Position numbers and translations under genes: made by a program. Below are positions 13,125 through 24,564 of a stretch of DNA of 64,000 nucleotides, piece after piece (positions within the stretch are counted from its first letter, which is position 1; the number at the start of each line of letters is the position of its first letter). This DNA comes from Pachyseris speciosa (taxonomy: Eukaryota; Cnidaria; Anthozoa; Scleractinia; Pachyseridae), in the NCBI GenBank assembly GCA_016490735.1, contig JAEMWC010000022.1:1276001-1340000 (forward strand). Direction: 5' to 3'. Below the pieces are notes generated by a model, which did no database searches, was not told where the DNA came from, and was given only the letters and a program-made list of their open reading frames with translations.

Positions 13125-13411
13125 CGAAGTTCAACTACCCTAACACTTTATTACACATTTTTTTCACAGTTTTTTGTCAATATTACAATGAAATTTAATT
13201 GATTAGTATTATTTAATTTTCGTTTTGATGGGTTAAAAAGGTGCGATTTAGAGCAAAAATTAGTGTGATTCGTAAATGAATTGTAATTTTGAGAGCCAAT
13301 CAGATTGCATCGATCACCAGTGAGTTCAAAATGGGTGTAATGAACTTTGTAATGTCGGTCCAAACAGTTCTCCCATTGTTGATTAGCAGATCTTGTTCTT
13401 TTTTACTTTCA

Positions 13412-14480
13412 GATCAAATCAAATCAAATAAATTTATTTATTTGGCTACATAAAAACGTTACAGTAGATTCATAGGGCAGTCACAAAACTAACAGAGATG
13501 TAGCGAGGGAACCCAGTAGAAGCTGAAAGCAATACATGCTTTAGATGGAGAGAGCAAAGTATATCAAGGTGGGCGAGTTTAACTGATTTAGTGTTCTATG
13601 GTATTCTCAACAGATCCACAGGGTCATTACTACTTATAAAATACTAATTACAAAATTCATAACATAAACCATCTGACTATTCTTAACAATGATGGTATGG
13701 AGAAGGGGAACAGTAAGTTTATGTCCGGTTTTGCTAAGAAAAGATTGAGGATAATCGGGAGTGAGCCCACTTGGAGATTTATACACCACGCAGGCTTTTT
13801 GTATCTGGCGCTGACATTCAAGCTTTCTCTAATTCAACACTTGAAAAAGATATTCAAATCTGGCGTTAAAGGCGGCAGATGTCAGGACTCTACCAGCACG
13901 GTTTTGTAGCTTTTGCATGGAGTTTTACCACAGAATTGTAAATAAATAGCGGCGTTCTGTGGGGAACAAAAGGTGGAATGCGCATCAGAGCCCCAATACC
14001 AGAAGCAAAAGCAATCTTCTTAGATTTTCAATGTGAACATTCCAAGTTAGATTTTCGTCCATGTAATATAAATACCAAGAGATTTGGTGCATGGGCACGT
14101 GGCTTTTCAGGGCTCCGTCAATTTTTAGATAGGGGGAATGGGCAAGCGATCTCAGTCTTTACCGGTAAACAATTAAAATGAATTCAATTTTAGATTTATT
14201 AAGTGTAAGCTTGTTAGCAATAAGCCACTCACTGACGCTGGCAAGGTCTTTATTGGGATTAAGTTCACTACTGTCAACTCTATTACCTGCGAGCATCAAG
14301 TGGGTGTTATCGGCATGATTGGGTCTGTGAGTGCCGAGACGCAATTCGGTAGGTCATTAACGTATAACAGGAAAAGCTCCCAAAATTGTCCCCTGAGGGA
14401 TACCGCAGGATAATACACAATTGCTTCTGATTGCGTTCAGATAAATACGATTTAAACCACTCATTTGAGGCGCCTCTTGT
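13412..14480 (-). mobile_element. degenerate non-LTR retrotransposon (LINE) 3' fragment
   Basis: On the minus strand around 14350-14440 a frame reads CGIPQGTILG, the conserved reverse-transcriptase block before the active site. Around 14160-14330 another reads ASVSEWLIANKLTLNKSK, the region that follows the [FY]ADD box in LINE RTs. The active-site region itself is changed (HADNTHLML). Stops and frameshifts break the frame. The end at 13412 carries an (ATCAA)n-like simple tail, reading as TTTGATTTGAT on the minus strand, which fits a LINE 3' terminus. The 5' part is missing. Confidence 0.7.
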
Positions 14481-14815
14481 GCCATACGCAGCCAGCTTAG
14501 AAATCAGAATATAGGTTTAAGAAATTACAGTCTATTTTTGTGATCCTATGCAAAACTAGAATCTTAAACATCGGCACCCAGTCGCACCTGACAACGAGGG
14601 TGTATAAAGCCAAGAGCCTCCATAGGGTAGAGCATCTTGTCCCTCTCTATACAGCTCAGTCATTGGGTGTGCCAAACCAGAGGGTGCGGCCCCCCAAAAC
14701 TGAAGTCTCGATTTAAAAAAGTTTTATTTGTCATACCTGTATGTAACAGAATCATTATTTATTCAAACCTAATAAGCAATAGGTTGTATCCAGGAGAATG
14801 TTGGATAGTTCTTTT

Positions 14816-15337
14816 AAGCCGCTGTTACACGTTGAAACTTTTAGCTGAAACTTGTGTGCAAAGGCGCTGCGAAACAGGTTTCAGCAGGCGTTGCACGGTG
14901 TAACATGGTCGCTTTCGTGAAACTTTTTCGAACTTCCGTTGCGAGACAAGTTTCACGAAAAGTAGAACCGCTTTCTACTTCTGCAACGGTCGCAACGATC
15001 GCAATGGTAATAAAAACAAGAGTTTCACCGTGTAACACCACTTCGAGAAACTGGTCATTTATCGCCCATTTAATTTATCTGTCCTTAACTCGCAATGCTT
15101 TGAATTAGGAAACAAATTAATATCAATGAATGAATGAGAATTGTAATGTTTTTGTGATGTTTTACACCAATTAGTTGAATTAGTAATTAAATTTAGACCA
15201 GTAGCTTTTGCAATACTGTAATTCCTTTATGGTGATGCAAATAAAGCATTTGATGTTGTTGTTGCTGGCCTCGCTCGGTCTCTCATCGCCGTTGCACACA
15301 AGTTTCAGCTAAGAGTTTCAACGTGTAACTGCGGCTT
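14816..15337. mobile_element. MITE-like element with ~45-bp terminal inverted repeats
   Basis: AAGCCGCTGTTACACGTTG at the left is repeated in reverse at the right as CAACGTGTAACTGCGGCTT. The match extends inward through TTTCAGCTAA and CACAAGTTTCAGC. Inside there is a second inverted pair (ACGGTGTAAC / GTTTCACCGTGTAAC) near 14894 and 15030. It encodes no transposase, so it is non-autonomous. Confidence 0.75.
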
Positions 15338-15339
15338 TA

Positions 15340-18300
15340 CGCTCTTAGTTACTGGGATTCACGTTAAGTTATTATAATCACAGTACAAGGTTAGGCTAGT
15401 GACATTCCCCACTTTTAAGCATTTTCAAATAATTTTTAAGCTAGTACCAGCATCGTGTAGACGCCCAAAGAAATGAAAACAATGTATCGAGACGAGGATT
15501 CTGCAAAAGAAGAGATATTGGTAGCTTGCTATTAACGTTACATGCCGTAGAATCTTTTCACTTGATTCAGTAAATTAAAAAAAAGAATTCAAACTCCGTT
15601 TGTATATCTCGGACGTTCTTATGGATGCGAGTAGTACAGCCTTACCTGCCTGCAGTGTTTGTTCAAAATTGAGATCAACAGGAATAAAAAATAATCTCGT
15701 GTGTAAGTTGTAAGAAATCGATAGAACAAAATAGTTTTTACCGAGATGAGTGTTCATTGAATTGAAAGATAAACTCTTCCTGCGTGAGAATAGCAGATAA
15801 CACTATTGAATGAATATCGGAGCTACAGGCACAGAACCGTTTATGAGATTTCATTTGAATGATCACACTTTAGTGTTTCATCCACACAGCCGTGCATCTT
15901 GTACACTATCGTTGACAGCTCAACCGAGATCCAATACAACAGCTTTCATCTAACTGGCCAAACTTTAAGATTAAAAGATTATCCAAACGCAAACATTCAG
16001 AGCCACTTTGTACAACATAATAAACAGCGCCACGGGAAAGCAATACTGAATAACTTTCATTTGCATGATCTAAAATCACTGATCCATAGACTCAAACTTT
16101 AAAACCGAATAACGCAGAATGAAAAATTCTACAATAGTTGAAGTGCTATTACAGCTACAGTACTTCATTTCAGGAGTCAAATTTAAGGGCTTCTTCCACA
16201 ATGCAGAATCAAGCACCACTTAATGTGATCCCACGTTCGACCTCCCGGAGTGAAAACGTTTAGGGTCTCTCTGATTATTTCGAGAAAGAATGTAACGTTG
16301 ATGAGTATACGCTGGGGGTTAAGGGTCAAAGAGGTGAGGCAGAGATCAGATCAGAGGGGAGAAAAAAATCTGACGGGTCACTCCCGATTCACTCGTTTTA
16401 GAGGATGCGGAATTACGGTGTTTGTGTATGTGTGATCCTGGATTAGGAAGACACTTATTTCACAGTTTTCTCGTTCTTCTGTAATACTGGGTGAACAAAA
16501 ATGGGGCCTATCTACAACACTTAAGAGTGCCAAAGTTTCACTACCAACGACTACTTTGATTCGCTAGTTAACTAAGCCGGTGCTCAGACAAATCGATTAA
16601 ATACTTCGCTTTCTGATAAACACTCTCTTGTGTAACGTAAGATACCTTCAAGCAGGAGAAACTGGCAGAGAAATGCGTGAGCTGTTTTTAGCAAAAGCAA
16701 ATGTGTTTTGGCGTGTTGCATGGTATTAAGAACTTTGAAAACAGATTGTCTCTAATGATGTACAAATCGGGAATTCCTATCTGTGTCTGGATGACCGATA
16801 AAATATTGGATATTACCTGAAGTAATATATCTTATCTATTCAGCCACGTCACAAAAGGAGTGATTTGAAATTTCGCAAATATTTCCCTTATCGAAGAAAA
16901 AAATATCTCTACTCTCAGTAAACTTTTACTTTACCAGACCGCGTAGGATTAATGCTGGTTTTCAGTTCTTCGATGAATTTACAGTTTTAATGAAAGCCAG
17001 CAAGCATTACTTTCGTGTTGTCACGCTACATAGACCATTATAATCGAATCAAATTATAATTTAGGAGTACTTTTTCAAGTGCCCTACATGTTAATATCTG
17101 AGGAGGTTTCTTTCAAAACTACCTCTCTCTGGTATTTGTTCCTTGCAAAAATAACTACAAACACCTTTCTGTTTACCTGGTTTGTGTATTCTTGGCAAAA
17201 CAACGTAAGCAACAGTTTCCGCACGCTGCCATTAAGTGTTCAGTGACGTAGTTGGGTTCTTAAGTTTTAATATACCATGCTAGGTTTAGCATATTTGTTG
17301 AATAAAACTGTGAGTAATATTAAAGCCATTTTTACTAAACCACGTAATGTACAGGCTGCTTGTAGAGTCCGTTTCATGTAGAATGGCGTGTTCACGTTTA
17401 CCCGCATTCCTTATACAAGAATGGTATGGCAGCTTCATGTTTCCGTTTAGTTATAACACAAGTACTAGTATGTGCCGATAAAGCATAGTTCGGAAGTGTT
17501 TTTCGTCAATTTGTCAATAATATTGTTTATAGTTTGCAGTTAAAATATCACCTCAAGCCAGAAATAGCGATAGTGCCTATATCTGTGAGGGGAAGTGTCT
17601 AGTTTAAGATGGCTAACATAAATAGGATTACTTACAAAGTTATTTATGTAACAATTTAATTTAAACAAGAAACATCGTGGTTTCCTTGGAGATCTGGCAC
17701 AAACGCAAAACTATCATGACGCACAAGCACTTTGTTTTGATTTCTACCGCTCACTCTATCTGTAATTAAGGAAACTAAGCTTGCAACACTATTCCACGTT
17801 TAGGAAGCTAACCAATTCACTAGCATAAAAATGAAGAAACTAATCAAGTGTGTAGTGTTAATGGGTTGAATGGTTTCGGAATGAAATGATGTGGAAATTC
17901 ACGACACACAAGCGTGTGCAAATTGTTGCATTCTATTTTTATGTCGGTATATTTCTATATTTCTCAAATTGCCCCCTTTAAAGTTTGCCAATTTTGTCGT
18001 GTTTGTCCAATTTCCTCCATTGTATATTTTCTTGCTATGGCACGTGCCTAGCTAAATTTAACAGTCGAATGTCTGAAGGCAAAATAAGGTTGAAATCTTT
18101 TCTTATCTTCTGTGTCAGCGTATTGAGTAACTGATGAGCTGAAGCTATTAAATATAGGATCATACATCTAAATTGGTGAAGCACGTTCCGTTCCATTTAA
18201 CAGTTGTTATTGTTTTTGAGCATAACGTACATACTTCGACTTGAAAATTGCTTGTTTTCTTTCAGCATTCAAATGAAAATTTCGAAGGCCGAGCACGTTT

Positions 18301-18890
18301 TTTCTGTCCTATGCCAGGTATTTCGGGCGATTTCCGATTACTGAAACTCATTTCATTTTTAAGAATATACCAGCTATTGTAACAAGTCAACGCCGTACGT
18401 TCACTACCCTGGCACCATGTACGGTTTGTAACAAATAGTTTTATGAGTAAGCAAGGCACCTGCTCTGTGTAATTGGGTGAAACGCGCTATTTGTTCAAAA
18501 ATTGTTTTGCATCTTAACCTCAAATTTGGATTAGGGAGTTTAAAATTCGAGGACCCGACTGCAACAACTGAACAACTGGCTTTATTGTACCCATGATTAC
18601 ATTATTTTCAGTTTACCTATAAGAATTACAAACATTAAAGTGAGCACTGGCTGCCCTAAATAACCATGAGGGTCAAGGAAGGCAGGGCAGCTATACTTGA
18701 AAACACAGGAATGTCACCGATCAGGCAAATAATACAGAAAGCACAAGCACAAATACATACACGCACGCAAACTCGTACAAACTCGCAGTTTTGTCTTAAA
18801 AGTAATTTACAACAATATGCCAGAAAATGATTAATAATTCTCAAGAAAACTAGTTTTCAACTTAAATTTAAATTGCTTAAGGGATAAAAG
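15340..18890. other. intergenic, nothing recognised
   Basis: No gene, RNA or element ends that can be supported. Confidence 0.4.
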
Positions 18891-18895
18891 CTTAA

Positions 18896-19106
18896 AGCCT
18901 GGTTTTCTCTAGCGACGCAAGCACAAGCGCAAGCATCAGTAGCTTATGCCAAGTGAAAACGAACACTACGCAAGCGAACGCAAGCATAAGCGCAAGCACA
19001 AGGAAAATGCTTGCGTTAAGCCCGTTTTCACAGTGAAATGAGCGCTTTTGTGCTTGCGCTTATGCTTGTGCTTGTGCCGGGCTTGCGTCGCTAGTGAAAA
19101 CCAGGC
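18896..19106. mobile_element. MITE flanked by TTAA
   Basis: AGCCTGGTTTTC...TAGCGACGCAAGC at the left pairs with GCTTGCGTCGCTAGTGAAAA and CCAGGC at the right. TTAA sits directly on both sides (18892-18895 and 19107-19110), the target duplication used by piggyBac-type transposases. The interior is a near-palindrome built from CAAGC/GCTTG words. It has no coding capacity. Confidence 0.8.
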
Positions 19107-19370
19107 TTAACATCATCGACAATATTATTCAAAATTTTTGGACCCTGAAATCTTATATTAAAATACCTTGAATGGTTCTATAGCTTTTGGGAGAGTGTAA
19201 GATAGTCTGCTTGAAAATCTAGTATTGTAATTATGAATATTCCTGACAGAATTGAACGAAAACGTCATTTCAAAATATATCTTCACGTTAAGATTGTAGC
19301 ACTTTCGCGATTATTCCAATTTGTTCAACTTGTAAAATGTCGGTGAACTATCCAGGAACTAGATTTCTTT

Positions 19371-19500
19371 AAACGGCGTTAAAGTAAAGAAAAAGAAAGA
19401 AGAATTTGCCATCATGTGCTCACGTTCTCTGCGAAACCTAAAATTTGGTCATTTCACGTTGTTGTTTTGCAGAGGACGGCAAAAAAAATCTACCAAAATG
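19371..19500. repeat. left arm of outer inverted repeat
   Basis: This ~130-bp stretch (AACGGCGTTAAAGTAAAG ... GACGGCAAAAAAAATCTACC) is found again, inverted and diverged, at 35847-35975. The pair brackets the whole mobile-DNA stack and looks like the ends of an older, larger element. Confidence 0.65.
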
Positions 19501-19534
19501 AGGGGGGTGAATAGGTTCGCGGATCAACGGATTT

Positions 19535-19843
19535 AGTAGTATAGGGTGAATTAATTCAATACCGGCGCGCCTCGTCCACCACCAACAAGCCTTCGTTTCC
19601 CCCAAACAAAGCTCCCAACATCCACTTTTCCCTTCCCGGTCGAAGTGGATGTTAGGGAGGGTTTTGTTTGGGGGAAACGAAGGCTTGCTGGTGGTGCTGT
19701 CTGTGGTATTGAATTAATTCACCCTATACTACTCCGACACAAACAAACCCCAAACCAAGAGAGCAAAAGAAAGGAACAAAAGGTAGCCCAAAGAAAGCGG
19801 GCACCCCATTTAGAGGTTGGGCCGCATAGGGGTAGATGGAACC
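19535..19843. repeat. Polinton left terminal inverted repeat with terminal palindrome
   Basis: Matches 31529-31820 in inverted orientation up to the GTAGATGGAA boundary. Its outer 199 bp (19535-19733) is itself a palindrome: AGTAGTATAGGGTGAATTAA at the start is answered by TTAATTCACCCTATACTACT. The arms share CAAGCCTTCGTTTCCCCCAA and meet around an AACATCCACTT / AAGTGGATGTT stem with a ~15-nt spacer. Confidence 0.92.
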
Positions 19844-20143
19844 ATTTTGTGGGGTGTGCAACTCCAAAACCAAAATTACAACATCAGAGAACACCTCCTC
19901 TTTGAGAGGGTTGTGTTGGTCTTGCCTGAAAACAAATTTTGAAAAAAGAACCCTTTCTTGGAGACCCTAAACAATTTGATTCAAAATTTTATGTAAAAAA
20001 GCAGGAGCCCATGACTAGGAGCGTACAACTCCCATACTAACCCTATGTCACGGCATTTTTACAGACCGATCTATTTTTAGACTATCTTTTCCCGCGAAAA
20101 ACGACAACAAGGACGGCGACGGCAACGAGAGCGCCAGATAACA

Positions 20144-20491
20144 ATGGATCGGCTGGAAAGGGTCGACCAACTCCCACCCGAGTTGAAAGACAAAATTCTC
20201 AAAGAGTACATAGCCGCACAAGTGCGAGAAAGAGGGGTGGTTTGCGAGGAGTTAGCACTCAAGTTTTGTATAAGCTGTTGGTGCAGCGACTGCAACGACT
20301 GGGACGATCGTTCTCCACCCAAGTTTTCCGACTGCTGCAGACGTTGCCAGTCTTGGCACCTTGTTCATTATATACTTGACAGACCCAAAAGAGACAGAAC
20401 ACTTCGCAAATTTTGGGCAAAAGGAGAAGGAACCAAAATCAGCGAAGCTGCCAACCCTTATTTACCTTTGCTGTTTCATCACCCCTGTTGA
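20144..20491 (+). CDS. small Cys-rich protein with F-box-like N-terminus (copy 1)
   Basis: 115 residues, the first gene inside the left end of the Polinton. The N-terminus reads LERVDQLPPELKDKILKEY, which resembles the start of an F-box (LPxEL..KIL). A Cys/His-rich middle follows: C-ISCWCSDC, then SDCCRRCQSWH, a possible zinc-binding cluster. The tail is basic. It is a paralogue of the next frame downstream, sharing the LPPEL[KR] start and the Cys-rich body. It is intact, unlike the large genes of the element. Function is unknown; ubiquitin-ligase recruitment is only a guess from the N-terminal motif. Confidence 0.6.
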   Translation: MDRLERVDQLPPELKDKILKEYIAAQVRERGVVCEELALKFCISCWCSDCNDWDDRSPPKFSDCCRRCQSWHLVHYILDRPKRDRTLRKFWAKGEGTKISEAANPYLPLLFHHPC

Positions 20492-20513
20492 ACAAGAGCA
20501 TCCCCCAGGGTAA

Positions 20514-20789
20514 ATGAATCCCCTAGAAGGGGTCAACAAACTCCCACCAGAGCTGAGGGAACAAATCTTCAGTTTTACCATTCAAGCAAAAATTCAGGAC
20601 AAAAAAAGAGCGGATTGGGACGAAGTACATCGCGATTTATTCTTGTATTTCGACGATGCGCCATTCTGTGAGATTGAAAACTGCTATACCCTCATTACCA
20701 GCTGCGGCATCTGCTCCTTATGCAGACGAAACAGGTGCTGCAGGGCCTGCTGGCTGAAAAACCGCCTCCACGTGCTGTGCCAGTGGTAA
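20514..20789 (+). CDS. small Cys-rich protein with F-box-like N-terminus (copy 2)
   Basis: 91 residues, starting 22 bp after the previous stop on the same strand. It begins LEGVNKLPPELREQI, closely like the first copy, and ends with a Cys cluster (SCGICSLCRRNRCCRACW) that could bind zinc. The tandem pair looks like a duplication followed by divergence. No family is recognised with confidence. It is convergent with the phospholipase-like gene that ends at 20937. Confidence 0.55.
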   Translation: MNPLEGVNKLPPELREQIFSFTIQAKIQDKKRADWDEVHRDLFLYFDDAPFCEIENCYTLITSCGICSLCRRNRCCRACWLKNRLHVLCQW

Positions 20790-20936
20790 GAAGTTGAGGA
20801 TATTGGAAAAAAGTGGATTATGGATTATGTATACCTGTGGCTGCCACACCAATGTTCGCACTGTGTTGGATCGTGGTGTCCGTTGCAGGTGAATTATGTG
20901 CCCCCGAAAGACCATCGCAGAAACTGTCAAAGAGGA

Positions 20937-21835
20937 GTTCCGACGGGTGATAATTGAGCACAAACACCCAGACCGAGTTTCTGTTTCGTGTTGATTGCGT
21001 TTCGCGCCAAAGCGTGTCCCCACTGTCTTTGTTTCCGCGGAATTGCGTCAAAAGACTTCACCATTTTCCGGTCAGCAACATGCTTGTATTTTTTTCGGTC
21101 TCTCCGTACTTCATTGCGCGGAAATCACGACTGCTGTAATCAGCATCATGCTGCGTTGCCACAGCATCGGTTGGCCCGGTGGGTTTCTGAAAAACTTCGA
21201 GGATTTCCCCCGTTTCGGGATCGAAGCTCAGCTGTTGGTCCAGGGGGTTGTAGGGCCCAGTGTACTTATGGCCGGGGAGGGTCCAACCTTTTTTTGGTGC
21301 GGGAAGTTTCCCATTCTATTCATGTATGTCCACCCCTGAGCCGTAAAAATTGCACGCCGTTTTCTTGAGAACGTCCCTGAACCCATGATGGACAGGCACG
21401 GCTTTACCGAAGGTTTTCAAAAACTTCGTGTCGGTCGCGAACTTGGGAACCAACACCCCCCTGTGAAACAAAGCGGGGATCGAAAAGATCCCCAAGACCA
21501 GCCCCATCAAGGTCTGGTCTGTCAGTTTTGTAACGGCGCACCTTCGTGGAAAGCTGGTCCAGCAGCTCGCTGCCGACCTTTTCCAATACCGGAGTGGCTT
21601 TGCGCAGCCCGTAGTTGATGGCCTTTTTGCTGGAGCTGTTAGTTACGCATCGCCCCGAGGCGTAATACCTGCCCATTTCAACCCCCTTTTTCGCGAGGAA
21701 GGGAACCCCCTGTTGCAAAGTGAAGTCGAGCGCAGTGCCCGCAAGGTAAGTGAAAACACCAGCGCCCTCTGCTTGAGAGGGCCCTGTCAGTTTCCCGGCA
21801 AGAAGCGGGTTTTTGTTATGCCACAAACCGCGCAC
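20937..21835 (-). pseudogene. Polinton virion protein with parvovirus-type phospholipase A2-like domain, broken
   Basis: The minus-strand frame starts at 21835 and stays open for 143 codons. This N-terminal part is Ala/Gly-rich with an amphipathic stretch and no recognised fold. Near 21410-21435 the frame shifts, and an in-frame TAG lies at 21316-21318. Immediately after it comes a domain with the two signatures of parvovirus VP1 phospholipase A2: a calcium-loop-like GHKYTGPYNPLD (about 21238-21273) and the catalytic-dyad-like QHDADYS (about 21134-21153). A second shift near 21090 leads into a basic tail ending at 20937. In parvoviruses this domain helps the particle leave endosomes; the same role here is an inference. 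The gene sits last in the minus-strand virion-gene run. Confidence 0.75.
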
Positions 21836-21941
21836 TTGGCCTTTGCCATTCTTCGTTTGTTTTTGGTCACGACAACCTTTTCGGACCCAGGCACATTCGG
21901 GGTTTTGCGCTTATCTCGCACGCAATACATTTCCACCATGG

Positions 21942-22391
21942 TCAGGGTATACTCAGGAAATAATTTTTCACAACCAGCTCGTTGTGTAATGCAACGTCAA
22001 CGCTGCGATGTGCATCGGGAGAAAACATTTTGAGAATGTCTTTGTAACTTGTGCCTTTGTTGTGTTCATTGAGGAAAAGCAGGCAGAAATACCCACACCT
22101 CACACTGCCGATCCACTGAATTTGGTTGTCATTGCGAAGAAAGGTTGTGTGGCCCAACTTGCGCATTTCTTTCTCCCACTTATCGGGGGGTGGCAGCCCG
22201 AAGGAGTCGAAATATTCCATGACATTGCCCTTCCAGCAGCAAACCCGAAAATCATCCAAGTTGATTATTCAGGGAGAGTGGTGCAGGGGTTTGACCTCGT
22301 TGCGGGAAAAGATGCCCTTGAGCGGGATACCGAGATAGTCGCACCAATTCATCAGGTCAAAGTTGGAAAGGGGCACATCCTTGAACTTCAT
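21942..22391 (-). pseudogene. adenovirus-type maturation cysteine protease (PRO), inactivated
   Basis: The ATG at 22391 overlaps the stop of the upstream PX-like gene (ATGA). The C-terminal half carries clear adenain-family motifs: NLDD, YFDSFGLPPP, IQWIGSVRCGYFCL (with the nucleophile Cys) and a GTSYKDIL tail. An in-frame TGA at 22269-22271 (codon 41) interrupts the reading frame. The segment between NLDD and YFDSFG is short and has no His, although the catalytic His of the family normally lies there. So the enzyme is broken twice, by a stop and by apparent loss of the His segment. The family cleaves capsid and core precursors during virion maturation. Confidence 0.82.
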
Positions 22392-23134
22392 TTTTTTCTC
22401 CGCCCCATCATCGGGCGCTCCCAGTCTTCCCACCGGCCCCAGAAGGGCGGGGGCCTCATTTGCATGGCGCCGTCTGTGGGAGGGCTCGGAAGATTGGGCG
22501 TGGTGATGGAGCGGCGGGCGCGCCAGGGGATGTGGCTGGGCGAGGGTTTCATCTGTTGGGCCCCTCCCAACATCTTCTGGACAAGGCTGATGGCGAGAGG
22601 AACACCGATGGAAGCCAGCATGCCAAGGAACCCACCGTATTGAGCGGCGCCGCCCCTACTGACCACACCCTTGCTGATGAGAAACTGCTCCATTTGCCTT
22701 ATTTTGCTGGGGGGACAGCATTTGTGTGAGTTTGTACAACCGCACTTCCTGAGGGCCGACCCCATTTCCGAAAATCTTTTTCAAAAGTTTCTCCGCGCCG
22801 AAGCTGAGACCGGCCATTCCCAAAGCTTTTGCCGCAGTTGGAGCAAGAGCCCTTCCCAGGCTGAGCGCCGAAGTAACGACGTTGCCGCCGTGGGGAGCTT
22901 TCGCGTTATCTGTGTCTTGCTCGTTTTGACATAGGTGCCATGCCCTATGCTGGCGGCCCTTTTCAGCTGGTTGATTTGCGTGGCGGTCAACAGAAGATCG
23001 TCGCCCCGCCCAATCTGTTCGGGTTTGACGCGCAGAGTCACTGCTGCCTTTTCGTAAAAAAAAAAAGGCTTTTGGAGGCTGTCCTTTTGACCGTTGGTCA
23101 AATCGATCTTGAACGGGTGATACACCGTCGGCAT
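22388..23134 (-). pseudogene. PX-like minor virion protein, frameshifted
   Basis: Starts at 23134 (MPTVYHPFKIDL). The N-terminal part includes LTNGQKDSLQK and DDLLLTATQINQLKRA, a start shared by many cnidarian Polinton proteins. The frame breaks near 22870 and again near 22710; the three consecutive frames together span one gene. The last part contains a hydrophobic stretch FLGMLASIGVPLAISLVQKM, then a basic, Pro-rich tail with RPPPFWGRWEDW, ending MGRRKK. The hydrophobic helix and basic tail suggest a membrane-active or DNA-associated virion component akin to adenovirus pVI or pX, by position and character rather than clear homology. Its stop overlaps the protease ATG. Confidence 0.72.
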
Positions 23135-23216
23135 CTTACATCAGAGAATAAATTTTCCAGAGTCGAGCATCTCAAACAACAACCAACTCGTTGCCAATCT
23201 GTTTTATGACTCTGTT

Positions 23217-24564
23217 TTATGACTCTTCCTCGTTCAGGACGGCGGCGTAAAGGCGGTAATCCACTGTGGCGGCTTGGTTCAAGCGGTGGTGCAAAATCAG
23301 CTTCTTCTCGTCGCCGGTCATGCTCTCCTTGGTTGGTCGGAGATCGAAATAGACGACGGGGTAAAGCGTCGCGTAATTGGCCACGTTCAGCTGGGTCCCA
23401 GTGTTGAAGTCGTTTTTCCTGTAGCTGTAGTCGATTAGGTCGCGGCGTATCCGGATTTGGTCTTCCCCGTCGTACTCCAGCTCGGGTAAAAGGTCGAGCC
23501 GTACTGAAGGCGGCAGGTCGCCAGCTTCGCCCCTCCGTCGAGGGCGAAGGTTCGTTGTGGCGGCATCCAGGTTCGCCACCTTCTGGATGAAAACGAACAC
23601 ATGCTTCGCGTTTTTCACCCCGGGGCTTATCAGCCATTGCCCTCCGACGCCCCGTCTGTCGGTGCCGGACATCAGCGTTTCCATCATGTAGCGCCATTGA
23701 GTGGGTTTCAGGAAGTTTTCGTTGACGAGCTTCTGCCCCTCAGGCGAAAACGTAAGCTTCGGAACCCACAGCTCGAAACGCTTGACAACTATCCGCTGGT
23801 TGGCGGCGGCGGCGCCCCCGAAAAGCATCTCGCCGTCTTTCTGCAGCGTTATTTCGAACTGGAGCTGCATCGGTGGCAGGAGCTTGTCCGCCAGCTCTTC
23901 GAAGAACGAATAGCATTTGAGGGAGATTATCGTTTTGACCGTATTCTGGGGGTCTCCTTGCGAAAGAAGCGCGCGAGATCGGATTCCCACGTTGGTTGAG
24001 GCGTCCCTGTCACAGTCGTGTTGTCGTTGTCGAGATACCAAAACTCGTGTTTCGCCACACTTCGTGCGTAGTCGTCGGAGTATTCCAGCAGGTTTTTGAT
24101 GAAAACAACTTTGTGAACGCCGGTGGCTTCGTAGAGTTTTTTCCCAGCGGAATCCACCTTCAGGTTTTGGATGAGGGAGAAGGAGGTTTGTGGGGGTGGA
24201 GGGAAGTTTCAGCATCACCGCTGCCATCTTCCAACACTGGCGGGGGTAGGGGTGGAAACTCTTCTTCGTCTTCCTCAGTTGGCGATGGAGGAGGGATTTC
24301 AGCCTCAGGCCTGAAATCGTCCCAACCGAACGGGTTCACTCGGTCGAACTCGTCCATTTCGTAGTCGGGTCCTTCTTCCTCCGGTGCGGGGGTCACCAAA
24401 CGTTTGTCCAGCCTCGTCGTGACTGGTTTGAAAAGCTTTTCGGCCTCGACCTGACCAAACTCCTTCGCGATTTTGTTTGTTTTGTATTTCCGGCGGATTT
24501 CTTGCTCTTGTCTCTCGACTTCAGCTTCGGCTTCTGCCTTTTGCCTTTATTTCTTCAGAGACAT
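23217..24564 (-). pseudogene. Polinton capsid-type structural protein, frameshifted
   Basis: The ATG at 24564 is followed at once by a stop (codon 6). The frame resumes as a Lys/Glu-rich helix (RRKYKTNKIAKEFG) and then a long acidic Pro-rich linker. Further shifts fall near 24160 and 23930-24000. The C-terminal 220 residues or so are continuous: CYSFFEELADKLLPPMQL, QRIVVKRFELWVPKLTF, LVNENFLKPTQW, GTQLNVANYATLYPVVYF and LYAAVLNEEES. This matches a conserved Polinton protein encoded divergently from the packaging ATPase. I take it as the capsid (hexon-like) subunit from its place in the gene order and its beta-rich look; a minor capsid or other structural role cannot be excluded. Confidence 0.65.
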
